7,105 nucleotides of DNA from Planctomycetes bacterium UBA2386. Its GTDB lineage: Bacteria; Planctomycetota; UBA1135; UBA2386. Numbering within the stretch: the first letter of the stretch is position 1; every line of letters begins with the position of its first letter. The notes under the pieces are model-generated. The model saw only the letters and a list, made by a program, of their open reading frames with translations, made no database searches and was not told where the DNA came from. Shown one piece after another: positions 5,944-7,105 of this stretch. The stretch spans positions 1 to 7,105 of the forward strand of contig DDSQ01000191.1 of the NCBI GenBank assembly GCA_002343845.1, in the 5' to 3' direction. The translations under genes were made by a program, and so were the position numbers.

Positions 5944-6579
5944 ATGCCCACTCCGCGCCGAGCCGCTGCGTCGCCTTCGTCGAGCGGGGCCTTCGACGCC
6001 GCCTACTACGAACGCTTCTACGGCGATCACCGGACCTGCGTCAGCGATCTCGCCGCGGTGCACAAGCTCGCCGACCTCGCCGCGGCGTGGCTGCGTTATC
6101 TCGACCTGCCGGTGCGCCACATCCTCGACATCGGCTGCGGCCTCGGCCACTGGCGCAGCGCCGCGGCGACGCGTTGGCCGCGCGCGCGCTGGCACGGCGT
6201 CGAGTGGAGTGAACATCTCTGCGAGCAGTTCGGCTGGGTCCGCGGCTCGGTGGCCACGTTCGACCCCGCGCGCGAACTCGGCCGCGCGACCTTCGACCTC
6301 GTGATCTGCCAAGGCGTGCTGCAGTACCTCGACGACCGGACCGCTGCGCGGGCGCTGGCCAACCTGGCCCGCTGGACCGACGGCGTGCTGTTCCTCGAAG
6401 CGCTGACCAGACGCGACTGGCGCGAGAACTGCGACCGCGAACGCACCGACGGCGACGTGCACCTGCGCGACGGCGCGTGGTACCGCCGCCGGCTCGCGCG
6501 CCACTTCCAGAGCTGCGGCGGCGGCGTGTTCGTCGCGCGGGCCGCCGGCTGCAGCCTGTTCGAACTCGAGAGCCCATGA
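5944..6579 (+). CDS. Class I SAM-dependent methyltransferase
   Basis: A 211-residue Rossmann-fold methyltransferase. After a Pro/Ser/Ala-rich N-terminus, residues 16-27 read GAFDAAYYERFY. Motif I is ILDIGCGLGHW (60-70), the S-adenosylmethionine-binding glycine loop. The acidic residue ending strand 2 is E87 in HGVEWSE, expected to hold the ribose hydroxyls. FDLVICQGVLQYLDD (117-131) is the strand-4 segment of small-molecule methyltransferases. The C-terminal block TRRDWRENCDRER then DGDVHLRDGAWYRRRL (155-184), rich in W, R and H, looks like a subfamily-specific region that may build the substrate pocket. Substrate unknown. ATG 5944 is chosen because the upstream frame to 5752 is low-complexity and basic; ATG 5940 is out of frame. 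The M48 protease starts 7 bp downstream, suggesting one transcript. Confidence 0.87.
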   Translation: MPTPRRAAASPSSSGAFDAAYYERFYGDHRTCVSDLAAVHKLADLAAAWLRYLDLPVRHILDIGCGLGHWRSAAATRWPRARWHGVEWSEHLCEQFGWVRGSVATFDPARELGRATFDLVICQGVLQYLDDRTAARALANLARWTDGVLFLEALTRRDWRENCDRERTDGDVHLRDGAWYRRRLARHFQSCGGGVFVARAAGCSLFELESP

Positions 6580-6586
6580 CCTGACC

Positions 6587-7105
6587 ATGAGCGGAATGGA
6601 CTTCTTCGGCCATCAGGCGCGCGCGCGTTCGGCGAGCGGCCGGCTGGTGTTCCTGTTCGTACTCGCCGTCGCCGCGATGGTCGTCTGCATCTACGTGGTC
6701 GCGCACATCGCGTTCACGTTCGCCGAAGGCAGTGGCCAAGGCTTCCAGCCGGCGATCTTCGGCCTGGTCGCCGCCGGCACGCTCGGCGTGGTCGGCCTGG
6801 CGATGCTGTTCAAGACCTCGCAACTGCGCAGCGGCGGCGGCAAGGTCGCGACGATGCTCGGCGGCACGCCGGTGCCGCTGTCGCCCATGGACCCGCAGGA
6901 ACGCGTGCTGCGCAACGTCGTCGAGGAGATGGCGATCGCCTCCGGCGTGCCGGTGCCCGAGATCTACGTGCTCGAGAACGAGAGCGGCATCAACGCCTTC
7001 GCGGCCGGCTGGAGCCCGGCCGACGCCGCCGTCGCCGTCACCCGCGGCTGCCTGCAGCAGCTCGACCGCGACGAACTGCAGGGCGTGATCGCGCACGAGT
7101 TCAGC
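6587..7105 (+). CDS. M48 family (HtpX/Ste24-like) membrane zinc metalloprotease, 3' end outside window
   Basis: The first 173 residues of a membrane-bound M48 peptidase. The N-terminus MSGMDFFGHQARARSASGRL is typical of a subgroup of long M48 proteins ('FF.HQ..AR..S.RL'). Helices lie at about 20-44 and 56-75. The conserved juxtamembrane block follows: MLGGTPVPL, then 'ERVLRNVVEEMAIASGVPVP' (105-124), then EIYVLENESGINAFAAG (125-141), then VTRGCLQQLDRDELQGVIAHEFS. The window ends within the zinc motif HExxH: H170 and E171 are present, and the second histidine lies just outside. Such proteases degrade membrane or envelope proteins, often in quality control. Only 7 bp separate it from the methyltransferase stop, so it is probably co-transcribed. 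No strong Shine-Dalgarno is visible; ATG 6596 (residue 4) is an alternative start. M48 proteins of this type often sit beside lemA, which is not seen upstream here. Confidence 0.95.
   Translation, partial: MSGMDFFGHQARARSASGRLVFLFVLAVAAMVVCIYVVAHIAFTFAEGSGQGFQPAIFGLVAAGTLGVVGLAMLFKTSQLRSGGGKVATMLGGTPVPLSPMDPQERVLRNVVEEMAIASGVPVPEIYVLENESGINAFAAGWSPADAAVAVTRGCLQQLDRDELQGVIAHEFS

Noticed and set aside
5742..5951. A 69-codon minus-strand open frame upstream of infA
   Set aside because: No ribosome site or recognisable domain is visible, and the same DNA should hold control sequences for infA and the methyltransferase.
6041..7096. A 351-codon minus-strand open frame over the methyltransferase and M48 genes
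   Set aside because: It is fully antisense to two clearly recognisable genes and its translation is repetitive and biased.

Overview
This is a very GC-rich bacterial stretch (strong G/C bias at third codon positions throughout). It reads as an ordinary chromosomal region with tightly packed genes. The secreted hypothetical protein with an N-terminal 'DGREVNGRV' module and a gluzincin-like layout resembles proteins common in Planctomycetota. A high-GC planctomycete or related lineage is therefore my best guess, at low confidence. I see no tRNA, rRNA, CRISPR array, insertion sequence or phage gene.

Layout from left to right. (1) 2-1848, plus strand: the tail of an ABC transporter ATPase overlaps by 4 bp (ATGA) a 545-residue, 12-helix permease, forming a two-gene export operon. 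(2) 1855-2109, minus strand: an in-frame but truncated N-terminus of a DUF2071/YqjF-type protein, cut off just after its conserved PG.SA motif. Its other two thirds are absent. (3) 2131-3384, plus: a secreted protein of unknown function that looks like a peptidase-MA (gluzincin) fold lacking its HExxH zinc site. (4) 3385-3522: an intergenic segment with a GC-rich hairpin and a possible 16-codon leader ORF whose stop overlaps the GTG of the next gene. (5) 3523-4878, plus: an APC-superfamily amino acid transporter. (6) 4882-5627, minus: infA (translation initiation factor IF-1) followed by an SSAT-like GNAT acetyltransferase, read from a recognisable sigma70-type promoter at 5716-5745. The acetyltransferase and the transporter meet tail to tail with 3 bp between stops. 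(7) 5944-7105, plus: a class I SAM-dependent methyltransferase and, 7 bp later, the start of an integral-membrane M48 (HtpX-like) metalloprotease that runs off the window inside its HExxH motif.

The genes do not form one evident pathway. The only functional groupings I can defend are the ABC ATPase/permease pair, the infA-GNAT operon and the methyltransferase-M48 pair. The most noteworthy points are the DUF2071 remnant, the apparently catalytically dead secreted gluzincin-like protein, the leader ORF coupled to the APC transporter, and the structured infA leader. I did not find convincing evidence for a wholly new biological system.
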